Counted from the stretch's first letter, positions 35,588-44,356 are shown. The stretch: 64,000 nucleotides of DNA from Phycobacter sedimenti (GCF_038148855.1 NZ_JBBVGR010000005.1:186001-250000); one strand, 5' to 3'. The notes: generated from the sequence alone by a model not told the origin. Translations and numbers: made by a program.

Positions 35588-35731
35588 ATGAAAGCCAGAA
35601 CCCGGTTCATCGCATCGATTGTTGCAACTGCCAAAAGCGAGAAATGCACCTTGCCTTGGCACAGAGGTTCAATCCGAAGCGCATCCATTCGGGCCCGCAG
35701 GGCGGCTGTGTGCCTGCGCAGGTCTGCCTGA
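35588..35731 (+). CDS. Small conserved basic protein, 47 residues
   Basis: ATG with AGGAG six bases upstream, 47 codons. The sequence is strongly basic: an N-terminal helix (RTRFIASIVATAKS), then LPWHRG, then an Arg/Ala helix ending LRRSA. I recall the same TRFI, PW-RG and Arg/Ala pattern in small conserved Rhodobacteraceae proteins, without known function. Strong initiation signals and this pattern support a real gene. The surrounding 35375-35983 region otherwise holds no recognisable gene. Confidence 0.62.
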   Translation: MKARTRFIASIVATAKSEKCTLPWHRGSIRSASIRARRAAVCLRRSA

Positions 35732-35983
35732 CGCCCGGGCGCATGGGGTCGAACCGATAAGCCTGCGCGATTTTTCCGGCAAACCGGAGCGGTCAGGGCC
35801 GTGTTTTGTGGCCGTTTTCTTTCCTTGTAGGGTTTTCTTTAGGAAAGGCTGTTCACTTGCACGAGGGAAGCGCGATCAAAGCGTGTTGCATTTGGTCCAT
35901 CCGAAAGCTCGGTCCGCCAGAGGTGCATGGGTCGTTGGCTCCTGTGTTTGGGACGCGATGCGAAGTGAGAAAGGCCTGAAGTA

Positions 35984-36742
35984 GTGAATACGCCACAATC
36001 GTTACAACACGCCGCAGCAACGGCTGCTGAAGCCACTGCTCTGCTTCAGGATCCAGCCGCGCTCCGGATGACGACCAGGCCGCAATTGCGCAGGTTTGAA
36101 GTCAGCACACTTTTGTCCAACGGCAGTACGGCTGAAACACGTCACATCGCACCGGCCCTGCCGCTTTTCGAAAATGCCTTTTGCGCCTTCACGCGCGGCT
36201 CGCTGGTGCAGACCGACGTGGGACCGGTGGCGGTCGAGGATCTTTGGCCCGGCGACAGGATCGCAACGCATGATGGCGGGTATCAGCCTCTTGTGTGGAA
36301 AGGATCGACAAGCCTTGTTCCCGCACGGGCGGACTCCAAGGGTCAAAGGCACCCCCTTACCAGTTTCATGGCCGACAGCTTTGGCATGCAGAAACCGATG
36401 TCCTGTGTCGTGGCTGGCCCTGCGGCGCGATTGCTCTGCACACCGCCACACATGCGCGCGACGGTTCAGGACGCCAAACTGCTGACCCCGGTCCAGTCGT
36501 TTCAGGACGGCATGAACATATTCGAAACCGCACCGCCCACCGCCATTGAACTCTATCATCTGTGCCTGCCGAAACATGCGGTGATCCAGGTGGGAGGCCT
36601 GGAATTCGAGAGCTACCATCCCGGATCAACTGCATTGCATCTGGTCAGTTATCCGATCAAGACGCTGTTCCTGAACATGTTCAGCCATGTGGACAGCATT
36701 GCGGATTTCGGCCCCTTGGCCTTTGAGCGCGCCGATTTTTAG
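35984..36742 (+). CDS. Hint domain-containing protein
   Basis: Protein of 252 residues. Residues about 70-200 resemble a Hint (hedgehog/intein) domain, beginning FTRGSLVQTDVGPVAVEDL and DRIATHDGGYQPLVWKG. Such solitary Hint proteins are common in Roseobacter genomes, often near or within secreted repeat proteins; self-processing activity is not established. The catalytic first residue of an intein would be Cys or Ser; here Cys67 in NAFCAFTRGS could fill it, which is inference. The start is a GTG at 35984 with AAAGG upstream. There is no flanking extein-like repeat region. Confidence 0.8.
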   Translation: MNTPQSLQHAAATAAEATALLQDPAALRMTTRPQLRRFEVSTLLSNGSTAETRHIAPALPLFENAFCAFTRGSLVQTDVGPVAVEDLWPGDRIATHDGGYQPLVWKGSTSLVPARADSKGQRHPLTSFMADSFGMQKPMSCVVAGPAARLLCTPPHMRATVQDAKLLTPVQSFQDGMNIFETAPPTAIELYHLCLPKHAVIQVGGLEFESYHPGSTALHLVSYPIKTLFLNMFSHVDSIADFGPLAFERADF

Positions 36743-36827
36743 AATACCAGTCCTGCGTCACCATCTGCGTCCGTGCCGCGTCATGGGTGTCGGCATCCGC
36801 CCTGCCCGAGCGCGCGTGCAGTGGCCG

Positions 36828-37328
36828 TCAGGCTTCCCGTGCGAGACGATCTTCCAGCACATCGAAGGGCACACCCGGTTCATCTTTCGCGCCACGGATG
36901 ACCAATGACGTCTTCACGCTGGCCACATTGGGCGTGGTCAACAGATCTCCGGTCAGGAAGCTCTGAAAGGTGCTGAGATCAGGAGAGACGCATTTCAGGA
37001 TGAAATCCACCTCTCCGTTCAGCATGTGGCACTCACGCACCAAGGGCCAGCTGCGACACTTGTCCTCAAAAGCACTGAGCTCTGACTCGGCCTGGCTTTC
37101 GAGACCCACCATGGCAAAGACCTGCACCTCAAAGCCCAGCTCGCGGCTGTTGACCTCGGCGTGGTAGCCCCGGATCAACCCGGCTTCTTCCAAGGCGCGC
37201 ACGCGGCGCAGACAGGGCGGCGCCGAAATGCCGACCCGTTTGGCCAGTTCCACATTGGTCATGCGCCCATCGGCCTGCAGCTCCGACAAAATCTTGCGAT
37301 CAATCGGATCAAGGCGTGTAGTGACCAT
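36828..37328 (-). CDS. Lrp/AsnC family transcriptional regulator
   Basis: Protein of 166 residues. An N-terminal HTH (residues about 8-55: LDPIDRKILSELQADGRMTN, then VELAKRVGISAPPCLRRV) precedes an AsnC-type ligand-binding RAM domain (residues about 65-155). It probably senses an amino acid and controls nearby or distant amino-acid genes. It is divergent from trxB with a 223-bp spacer that contains a perfect palindrome. The same lrp/trxB pairing is common in Rhodobacteraceae. Confidence 0.93.
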   Translation of the reverse strand: MVTTRLDPIDRKILSELQADGRMTNVELAKRVGISAPPCLRRVRALEEAGLIRGYHAEVNSRELGFEVQVFAMVGLESQAESELSAFEDKCRSWPLVRECHMLNGEVDFILKCVSPDLSTFQSFLTGDLLTTPNVASVKTSLVIRGAKDEPGVPFDVLEDRLAREA

Positions 37329-37384
37329 TGTGAAGGCTCCCCTCGTTTTTCGTTTCTTATATCAGCGCCAATGTGGCGCGCAAT

Positions 37385-37408
37385 AATATTTCACCCAGGC
37401 GAAATATT
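37385..37408. promoter_or_regulatory. 24-bp palindrome between lrp and trxB
   Basis: AATATTTC (37385-37392) and GAAATATT (37401-37408) form a perfect inverted repeat around ACCCAGGC, 57 bp upstream of the lrp ATG and 144 bp upstream of trxB. AT-rich arms with a GC-rich centre suit an Lrp/AsnC dimer site, so autoregulation is inferred. Confidence 0.6.
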
Positions 37409-37551
37409 CTTTGCCCGAAAAGATTTCAAGCTGCCTCAGGTAACTGCAGCGGCATGAACGCCATGCCGGGGGTTTAAGCGTCCCTGCTCTGCCGCTATAT
37501 CGGTCCTCTGACGGCGGCATGCCCGCGAACCAACGCATCTGGGGATTTGAC

Positions 37552-38493
37552 ATGAGCGAAACGCGCCACACCAAGGTATTGATTATCGGATCGGGTCCGG
37601 CTGGGTATACGGCCGGAGTTTATGCGTCGCGTGCGATGCTGGAGCCGATCCTCGTGCAGGGCATCGAACCGGGTGGTCAGCTGACCACCACAACCGAGGT
37701 CGAAAACTGGCCCGGCGACACCGAGGTCCAGGGCCCCGATCTGATGGTGCGCATGCAGGATCACGCCAAGGCGATGGGCTGCGAGATCATCGGCGACATC
37801 ATCACCGATCTTGATCTCAGCCAGCGCCCTTTCACTGCCAAGGGCGACAGCGGCACCACCTACACAGCCGATGCCGTGATCCTGGCAACCGGTGCCCGCG
37901 CCAAATGGCTGGGCCTGCCCTCGGAAGACAAATTCAAGGGCTTCGGCGTTTCTGCCTGCGCCACCTGCGATGGGTTCTTCTATCGCGGCCAGGAGATCGT
38001 CGTGATCGGAGGCGGCAACACGGCTGTCGAAGAGGCGCTGTTCCTGACCAACTTTGCCTCCAAGGTGACGCTGATCCACCGCCGCGATGAGCTACGTGCC
38101 GAGAAGATCCTGCAGGACCGCCTGATGAAAAACCCCAAGATCGAACCGCTGTGGTTCCACGAGCTGGACGAGGTTGTCGGCACCGACAGCCCATTGGGCG
38201 TCGAAGCCGTGAAGGTCAAGAACGTTCAAACCGGTGAAATCTCAGAAATTCCTTGCAAGGGCGTTTTCGTGGCCATCGGCCATGCACCGGCAACCGAACT
38301 GGTCAAGGATGTGCTGGAGCTGCACAATGGCGGCTACGTCAAGGTCAAGCCCGGTTCGACCGAGACCTCTGTTCCCGGTGTCTTTGCCGCGGGCGATCTG
38401 ACCGATCACAAATACCGTCAAGCGGTGACCTCGGCCGGCATGGGCTGCATGGCCGCACTCGACGCGGAACGCTTCCTGGCCGAACAGGACTAA
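37552..38493 (+). CDS. trxB: Thioredoxin-disulfide reductase
   Basis: FAD- and NADPH-dependent enzyme of 313 residues that reduces thioredoxin. The FAD motif GSGPAGYTAGVYASRA is at residues 13-28, the redox cysteines are Cys136 and Cys139 in ACATCDGFF, and the NADPH motif is GGGNTAVEEAL near residue 153. C-terminal FAAGDLTDHKYRQAVTSAG is typical. The ATG at 37552 has GGGGATT upstream; the slightly longer frame starting at 37519 lacks a site. A 10-bp inverted repeat follows the stop. Confidence 0.96.
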   Translation: MSETRHTKVLIIGSGPAGYTAGVYASRAMLEPILVQGIEPGGQLTTTTEVENWPGDTEVQGPDLMVRMQDHAKAMGCEIIGDIITDLDLSQRPFTAKGDSGTTYTADAVILATGARAKWLGLPSEDKFKGFGVSACATCDGFFYRGQEIVVIGGGNTAVEEALFLTNFASKVTLIHRRDELRAEKILQDRLMKNPKIEPLWFHELDEVVGTDSPLGVEAVKVKNVQTGEISEIPCKGVFVAIGHAPATELVKDVLELHNGGYVKVKPGSTETSVPGVFAAGDLTDHKYRQAVTSAGMGCMAALDAERFLAEQD

Positions 38494-39029
38494 TCCGCCA
38501 AGCCCCCTGCCCGCCAGCACAGCGCCCTCTTTGAGAGACCGTGCTGGCGGCCCAGGACACTGCGCGAAGCCGCAGCACCCTGTGTCCGCCCCCCTCCCCC
38601 AGACCACAGCCCACAGGCCCAAGGCACGGATTGCCGATCTTGCCGACAGAACTGCGGCCTTCCGCTTGGCAGAGCCCGCGCAGGCGAGGCCTGCCCGCAA
38701 TCACATGGTTGAGCAGCGATAGTATCCGCCTGCCCGGGCAGGATGGCATGCTATCCTCCCAAGCTGCCGAACCTCAGCCATCCACCTCACGCTGCTTCGC
38801 AGTACGACTGTGACAGCACACAAGAGGCGTGATCCGGTCCGATGCGCGCCTCTTCGCCTGTTTGGCTAGGGGGAGCGTCCCTGCTTTGAACACCCCAGCG
38901 ACACAGTATTCCAATTCTGCGGTTATTGGGAAAACAGTCGGCCTCAATCCACCGACAGGCGCACTAAATGCTTCAAATCGGACCACGCATGTGCGATGCG
39001 TTCATCCGTGAACACATTTTGAGTCGCAA
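38494..39029. other. 536-bp intergenic region with hairpins
   Basis: No convincing gene on either strand. It holds several inverted repeats: CCGCCAGCAC (38511-38520) with GTGCTGGCGG (38541-38550), which could end trxB transcription; the palindrome CCTGCCCGGGCAGG (38729-38742); and AAGAGGCG (38822-38829) with CGCCTCTT (38847-38854). No T-tract terminator is seen. A small RNA cannot be excluded. Confidence 0.5.
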
Positions 39030-39398
39030 ATGCCAACCATCGCCCCAAGACCTGGCAACCCGGAGGAGGAAGACCTCCTGTTTCGGATGTTGCGTCAGCT
39101 GGAAGCTGCTCCGGACGCGTCCCAGCGTGCGACAGCTCAGGCTTTGGGCGTTTCCCTTGGACGGCTGAATGCCGTTCTGAGGGCGGCAGCAGACAAGGGC
39201 CTGGTGAAGATCACAGAGCGCAACGGCCCCGACAAACGTCAGCGCTACGCCTACGAAATCACGACGCGGGGCGCTGCAGAACGAATCCGCCTCAGAGACA
39301 ACTTCCTGATCCGCAAATTTGCCGAGTATGACGCTCTGCATGCGGAACTCACCGGCACGACCAGCGGCCTCGAACCATTCAAGCACAGGACAAAATTC
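39030..39398 (+). other. EPS-associated MarR-like HTH module in frame with the ATP sulfurylase
   Basis: Encoded residues 1-123. The stretch EEDLLFRMLRQLE, ALGVSLGRLNAVLRAAADKG and YAYEITTRGAAERIRLRDNF follows the pattern of EPS-associated MarR-type regulators of about 110 residues. Such proteins are normally separate genes; here no stop codon separates it from the enzyme at 39399, only a linker GLEPFKHRTKF. It could be a fused regulator or an independent gene that lost its stop. Confidence 0.7.
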
Positions 39399-41108
39399 AT
39401 GGAAAACAATCTCGCCCCCATTCCCGAGCTATATGTCTCATACGACAGTGCCCAGAAGCTGAAGGTCGAGGCCGCAGAGCTGACCAGCCACGACCTGAGC
39501 CCGCGCCAGATCTGCGATCTGGAGCTGCTGATGAATGGTGGCTTCAACCCGCTGAAGGGCTTTCTGAGCGAAGCAGATTATGACAGCGTTGTCGAGAACA
39601 TGCGCCTCGCGGATGGCACCCTCTGGCCGATGCCGATCACGCTGGATGTATCCGAAGCTTTTGCCGAGACGATTGAACTGGGTCAGGATATTGCCCTGCG
39701 CGACCAGGAAGGCGTGATTCTGGCGACCATGACCGTCACCGACAAGTGGGAGCCGAACAAAGCCCGCGAGGCCGAGAAGGTCTTTGGCGCAGATGACGAT
39801 GCCCACCCTGCCGTGAACTACCTGCACAATACCGCAGGCAAGATCTACCTTGGCGGCCCGGTCACCGGCATCCAGCAGCCTGTCCACTATGATTTCCGGG
39901 GCCGCCGTGACACCCCGAACGAGCTGCGCGCCTATTTCCGCAAGATGGGCTGGCGCAAGGTTGTCGCCTTCCAGACCCGCAACCCGCTGCACCGCGCGCA
40001 TCAGGAACTGACCTTCCGCGCCGCGCGCGAAGCCCAGGCGAACCTTTTGATCCACCCTGTTGTCGGCATGACCAAACCGGGAGATGTGGATCACTTCACC
40101 CGCGTGCGCTGCTATGAGGCGGTTCTGGACAAATATCCGGCGGCCACCACCTCGATGAGCCTTTTGAACCTCGCCATGCGTATGGCCGGTCCGCGCGAGG
40201 CGGTCTGGCACGGGCTGATCCGCGCAAACCACGGCTGCACCCATTTCATCGTCGGCCGCGATCACGCCGGCCCCGGCAAGAACTCTGCCGGTGAAGATTT
40301 CTACGGCCCCTATGACGCGCAGGATCTTTTTCGGGCGCACCAGTCCGAGATCGGCTGCGAAATGGTCGACTTCAAGCACATGGTCTACGTGCAGGAACGC
40401 GCCCAGTACGAACCCGCTGACGAGATCGCGGACAAGGACGACGTGACCATCCTCAACATCTCGGGCACAGAGCTGCGCCGCCGTCTCCAGGAAGGGCTGG
40501 AGATCCCCGAGTGGTTCTCCTTCCCTGAGGTAGTGGCCGAGCTGCGCAAGACCAAACCGCCGCGCAGCAAGCAGGGCTTTACTGTCTTCTTCACCGGCTT
40601 TTCCGGCTCCGGGAAATCCACCATCGCAAACGCCCTGATGGTCAAGCTGATGGAAATGGGCGGTCGCCCTGTGACCCTGCTGGATGGCGATATCGTGCGG
40701 AAAAACCTGTCGAGCGAGCTGGGCTTCTCGAAAGAGCACCGTGACCTCAACATCCGCCGTATCGGCTATGTGGCGTCCGAGATCACCAAGAACGGCGGGA
40801 TCGCCATCTGTGCGCCCATTGCCCCCTATGCCACTACCCGCCGTGCCGTGCGCGAGGATGTCGAACAGTTCGGCGCCTTTGTCGAAGTGCACGTTGCAAC
40901 CTCCCTCGAGGAATGTGAACGCCGTGACCGCAAGGGGCTCTACAAACTGGCGCGCGAGGGCAAGATCAAGGAGTTCACAGGCATTTCGGACCCCTACGAT
41001 GTACCGGCAGATCCTGAACTGCGCGTCGAAACCGAAAACGTTGAGGTGGACAACTGCGCCCACCAGGTTCTGCTCAAGCTTGAAAGCATGGGGCTGATCA
41101 GCGCCTGA
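39030..41108 (+). CDS. Bifunctional sulfate adenylyltransferase/APS kinase with N-terminal HTH extension
   Basis: Continuous 692-codon frame. Residues about 12-110 match an EPS-associated MarR-type HTH domain (separate entry). From Met124 (ATG 39399) the protein is a 569-residue ATP sulfurylase plus APS kinase, which makes APS and then PAPS from sulfate. Visible are the sulfurylase motif TRNPLHRAHQE, VGRDHAGPG, and the APS kinase P-loop GFSGSGKS at residue 523. A short form starting at 39399 has an AGGA site before its ATG, so the downstream enzyme may be translated separately. PAPS could feed sulfation of surface polysaccharides; GT10 genes follow. Whether the HTH-enzyme fusion exists as protein is unproven. 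Confidence 0.9.
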   Translation: MPTIAPRPGNPEEEDLLFRMLRQLEAAPDASQRATAQALGVSLGRLNAVLRAAADKGLVKITERNGPDKRQRYAYEITTRGAAERIRLRDNFLIRKFAEYDALHAELTGTTSGLEPFKHRTKFMENNLAPIPELYVSYDSAQKLKVEAAELTSHDLSPRQICDLELLMNGGFNPLKGFLSEADYDSVVENMRLADGTLWPMPITLDVSEAFAETIELGQDIALRDQEGVILATMTVTDKWEPNKAREAEKVFGADDDAHPAVNYLHNTAGKIYLGGPVTGIQQPVHYDFRGRRDTPNELRAYFRKMGWRKVVAFQTRNPLHRAHQELTFRAAREAQANLLIHPVVGMTKPGDVDHFTRVRCYEAVLDKYPAATTSMSLLNLAMRMAGPREAVWHGLIRANHGCTHFIVGRDHAGPGKNSAGEDFYGPYDAQDLFRAHQSEIGCEMVDFKHMVYVQERAQYEPADEIADKDDVTILNISGTELRRRLQEGLEIPEWFSFPEVVAELRKTKPPRSKQGFTVFFTGFSGSGKSTIANALMVKLMEMGGRPVTLLDGDIVRKNLSSELGFSKEHRDLNIRRIGYVASEITKNGGIAICAPIAPYATTRRAVREDVEQFGAFVEVHVATSLEECERRDRKGLYKLAREGKIKEFTGISDPYDVPADPELRVETENVEVDNCAHQVLLKLESMGLISA

Positions 41109-41139
41109 TCCACATGCCCCCCCCCTTTTGAAACTGTCG

Positions 41140-41163
41140 TCGGCCCGCCAACTGGCGGGCCGA
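41140..41163 (+). terminator. Strong hairpin after the ATP sulfurylase gene
   Basis: TCGGCCCGCCA (41140-41150) and TGGCGGGCCGA (41153-41163) form an 11-bp perfect stem with a 2-base loop. It lies 32 bp after the stop. No T tract follows, so it is a partial terminator or an RNA-stability element. A run of nine C residues (41117-41125) precedes it. Confidence 0.55.
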
Positions 41164-41263
41164 TTGCGTGGTGCCAGGCGCTTTGGGGAAAACAATTCAA
41201 CCTTTTGTGATCACGGTTTTCGCCTTAGATACGGTCAAAAGTTTGAACTCTCGGAGGCGCATA

Positions 41264-42379
41264 ATGACTGCCCTTATCAAGGCCCATGTTTTCACCGACA
41301 CAACAGCGCAGTCATTTTTGAAACAGTCGCCGGGCGGTTTGCCACGTAACAAGAATGTGGCGTTTACATTTGGCACCTCGGTCCCGGAGGATTCCGACGT
41401 CCTGATTGCTTTCAACCGGGCCTCCTATTCGATAAAGACACATGTTCCAAGAGAACGCTGCATCTTCATTGCTGCGGAACCGGATGTCATACACCCCTAT
41501 AGCTGCCGTTTCCTGAATCAGTTCGGGCTGGTTCTGACAACCACCTCGAAGACACTGAAAACGGAGAAACGTCATCGGGCCGTATGCTGGTACTGGTGGG
41601 CGGGGTTCGACTTTTCCGGAAAGGGCGAACACCGCGGCTATGACTGGTTCAAAGCACTGCAGCCTCCGGCTGAGAAACAGAACAAGATCGCCATCGTCAC
41701 CTCGAACAAGGTACACACCGAGTATCACCGCAAACGCATGCGGTTCGTTGAAACGCTGATCCAGGAGATCCCCGAATACATCGACGTCTACGGTCGCGGC
41801 TTCAAACCCATCGGCGACAAGGCGGATGCACTCTTGCCCCACAAGTACAACCTGGCCATCGAGAACGGAGAAGGCCCCCACGTCTGGACCGAAAAGCTGA
41901 CCGACCCCTGGCTATGCTGGTCGTTTCCTTTCTACGCCGGGTGCAGCAATGTTGAGGACTACTTCCCCGAAGGCAGCTTCGAATTGCTGAACCTTGATGA
42001 TCCTGTGGCCGAGGCGCACCGCATGGTGCAGGAGATTCAGAACGGGCGCTGGGAGGCGGCACAATCGGCGATCGCCGAGGCCCGCGAAACCGTTCTTGAA
42101 AAAGAGAACATCATGGTCCTGATGGCAGATCTTGCCAATGAGGTGGCAAAACGGTCAGCTCAGCACACTTCAAGACGCCCCCGGTATATCTGGTCAGAGC
42201 GCTCGCTGTGGCCGGAAAAAGGCTGCCGCGGAAGCGTGCAGGAGTGGGCGCTGAGGCGCGCAATACTCTTGCTGGCGCCCGAGGCCGAACTCAAGACGCA
42301 GGGCCTGCGGGAATGGTATGAAGTCAAAAAATCCAAGCGCCGCGCGCGCAAACTGGCGAAAACGGAAGAGCGGCCTTAG
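41264..42379 (+). CDS. Glycosyltransferase family 10 (fucosyltransferase-like)
   Basis: Protein of 371 residues with the GT10 C-terminal signature: HKYNLAIENGEGPHVWTEKL near residue 195-215 and SFPFYAGCSNVEDYF near 226-240. GT10 enzymes transfer L-fucose or related deoxysugars from GDP-sugar to glycans. The N-terminus is cytosolic-looking without a signal anchor, suggesting action on a lipid-linked or surface polymer precursor. The ATG at 41264 has CGGAGG upstream. It faces a second GT10 gene, 36 bp away, in convergent orientation. Confidence 0.87.
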   Translation: MTALIKAHVFTDTTAQSFLKQSPGGLPRNKNVAFTFGTSVPEDSDVLIAFNRASYSIKTHVPRERCIFIAAEPDVIHPYSCRFLNQFGLVLTTTSKTLKTEKRHRAVCWYWWAGFDFSGKGEHRGYDWFKALQPPAEKQNKIAIVTSNKVHTEYHRKRMRFVETLIQEIPEYIDVYGRGFKPIGDKADALLPHKYNLAIENGEGPHVWTEKLTDPWLCWSFPFYAGCSNVEDYFPEGSFELLNLDDPVAEAHRMVQEIQNGRWEAAQSAIAEARETVLEKENIMVLMADLANEVAKRSAQHTSRRPRYIWSERSLWPEKGCRGSVQEWALRRAILLLAPEAELKTQGLREWYEVKKSKRRARKLAKTEERP

Positions 42380-42415
42380 CCGCAGCCAGACACCATCGTC
42401 CCATGCGGCAGCACT

Positions 42416-43276
42416 TCAAAGGCTGTCGCGCAGCGCCTCTGCCGCGCGCCCGAAAAGATCGCCAAAATGTGCGGCAACCGGCTTTTGAGCGCGCAAGGAC
42501 GGCAGGCGTCGCTCATAGTCCTCGGCGCTGGCTGCGCTGATCGCGGCCTCCAAATCAGCGCGGTCAGAGCAGATCATCATGCCGTCTGTGTCAAAGAAAT
42601 CCTCAATGTTCGGGCACCCCCAGTAGATGGGCACCGTCTCGCAGAGGATCGCATCAATCAGTTTCTCGGTAAAACAGTTGGTTTCCCGCACGTTTTCGAT
42701 GACAACGGAATACCTAAAAGGCGCCAGCCCTTCAGATTTGGCCTCGAACGGCTGATACCCTTTGCCCATAATTTGCGCCGATGGCCGGTGCTGCTGCAGG
42801 TAATCTACAACCTGGTGCCGTAACTTGTGCCCGGGATGGTCCCGCTTGGCCGAAGCGATCAAGGACAGATCCGCCGTCTTGTTGATGATCAGGTCCTTCC
42901 ATTCTGGCACCCAGGTTGTTCCGAAAGGAAGGAAAACCCCATTTGGCAAACGATCCAAAAGGTCGGGATCATAGGTGAAAACCCGAAAGAAGCGCCGGTG
43001 GGTCAGCCGCAGCAGGCGGTGGTGGTTGAGCGACATGATCCTCGGCTCCATCACCATCAGCGACAGCCGCGCCCGAAACGGAAACCTTGGCTGAAAATGC
43101 ATGGCGGTCTTGGCGAAGGCGATCAGGTGATCCTCTGGCCCGAGGTCCCCCACGACACCGCCCTTCAGCCGGTCAGGGCAGCCAAGAGGCCAGTGTAGCT
43201 GGCCCAGAGGGCGCTCCGTCAGCGCACGGTCCAGCTTGCTGCCATGGGGCAGAATTGCGATCGCAGGTTCGCTCAT
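42416..43276 (-). CDS. Second GT10 glycosyltransferase
   Basis: Protein of 286 residues. The region APFRYSVVIENVRETNCFTEKL near residue 205-226 and CETVPIYWGCPNIEDFF near 230-246 is the GT10 fucosyltransferase pattern. It is shorter than the first GT10 gene and shares only the C-terminal core, so the two are not recent duplicates. The preferred ATG is 43276 because the upstream open frame is Arg/Cys-rich and not protein-like. It lies 52 bp downstream of a PhzF gene on the same strand. Confidence 0.83.
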   Translation of the reverse strand: MSEPAIAILPHGSKLDRALTERPLGQLHWPLGCPDRLKGGVVGDLGPEDHLIAFAKTAMHFQPRFPFRARLSLMVMEPRIMSLNHHRLLRLTHRRFFRVFTYDPDLLDRLPNGVFLPFGTTWVPEWKDLIINKTADLSLIASAKRDHPGHKLRHQVVDYLQQHRPSAQIMGKGYQPFEAKSEGLAPFRYSVVIENVRETNCFTEKLIDAILCETVPIYWGCPNIEDFFDTDGMMICSDRADLEAAISAASAEDYERRLPSLRAQKPVAAHFGDLFGRAAEALRDSL

Positions 43277-43328
43277 GACGACAGGCCTTTTGAAAACATC
43301 GTGTAATGCGTCGAAATCACCAGGCCGG

Positions 43329-44213
43329 TCAAGCCTCGCCCGGCAGATCCACCTTTCCACGCATGAGGATATAACCCTGACCGGCCACCCGCACGCCTGT
43401 CGGCGCTTCGGCAGGCCCAATACGGGTGACCTGCGCCTGACCGGGACGGCCCATGCCATGGCCCTGCTCGGCGACGAAGCTTTCCTTGCGCATCAGGCCA
43501 TGTTTCCACAGATAAGCCGCCATCGCGCCGGTTGCGGAGCCGGTAAAGGGATCCTCCGGCGGGCTGGGGGGTGCCATCAACAGGCGGGAATAGGTATCGC
43601 CCGCAGCGCTGGCCCCCTCCAGCGTGACAAGAAAAGGCTCCATCATGTCGATACCGTCAGAACCCAATGCCGATGTCAGACGCGCAAGTGCCCCAACATC
43701 CAGCCTGGCCGCCTTGAGAGCCGCGTGATCCTTCAGAACCGTGATACAGAAAGGCAGACCCGTCGAAACCTTCTGCGGTCGCCCGACAATGGCGTCAGCA
43801 GGCAAGGACACCGCTGCGGCGACCAGTTCTGGATCCGGCATGGGACCAAACTCCGGCGCAACCTGGGTCATCTCGATCATGTCGCCATCAATCGTCACCG
43901 GCACGATGCCCGCGCCGGTTTCAAGGGTCACGGACGACCCCTCGATCAATCCCCTGTCCTTGAGCGCGGCAACAGTTGCAATGGTGGGATGACCGGCAAA
44001 GGGGATCTCCCGGCTGGCCAGAAAATAACGCACCCGGACGTCCGCCACTTCTGACGCGCCCGTGAAGGTGCATTCGACCAGGGAGGTCTCGCGCACGAAG
44101 GCCGTGCAGATCTCATCGGGCAAAACGGCGCCGCCGTGAACAACTGCGCACCCGTTGCCGCCAAACGGGCGATCCGAAAAGGCGTCCACCCAGTCAAATT
44201 CGAAGGATGTCAT
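43329..44213 (-). CDS. PhzF family isomerase/epimerase
   Basis: Protein of 294 residues with the diaminopimelate-epimerase-like fold. Diagnostic motifs are DAFSDRPFGGNGCAVV near residues 10-25, a catalytic glutamate near 46 in RETSLVECTF, and EIPFAGHPT near 69-77, plus DPFTGSATGAMAAYLW near 223-238. PhzF-like proteins act in phenazine synthesis in some bacteria, but most have unknown substrates; there is no phenazine cluster here. The start at 44213 is uncertain; an ATG at 44234 also exists. Downstream is the second GT10 gene. Confidence 0.9.
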   Translation of the reverse strand: MTSFEFDWVDAFSDRPFGGNGCAVVHGGAVLPDEICTAFVRETSLVECTFTGASEVADVRVRYFLASREIPFAGHPTIATVAALKDRGLIEGSSVTLETGAGIVPVTIDGDMIEMTQVAPEFGPMPDPELVAAAVSLPADAIVGRPQKVSTGLPFCITVLKDHAALKAARLDVGALARLTSALGSDGIDMMEPFLVTLEGASAAGDTYSRLLMAPPSPPEDPFTGSATGAMAAYLWKHGLMRKESFVAEQGHGMGRPGQAQVTRIGPAEAPTGVRVAGQGYILMRGKVDLPGEA

Positions 44214-44356
44214 AGTGTGTTCCCGTTCGCTCATGTGCCCGCTGGCGAGGGTACCGGCAATCACGAGACGCTTCCAGCGGGAACCGGCCAGCCGACAGAT
44301 TCTCCGCTGTCTTTCGCAAATTCCTGCCCCCGGCACCGAGGCCGGGAGCGCTGGAG

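Noticed and set aside
35743..35760. T-loop-like sequence GGTTCGACCCC on the minus strand suggesting a tRNA
   Set aside because: No acceptor stem, D-arm or anticodon arm can be paired around it.
41117..41125. Run of nine C residues after the ATP sulfurylase gene as a phase-variation tract
   Set aside because: It lies outside any coding frame and more than 100 bp from the next start, so slippage would not switch a gene directly.
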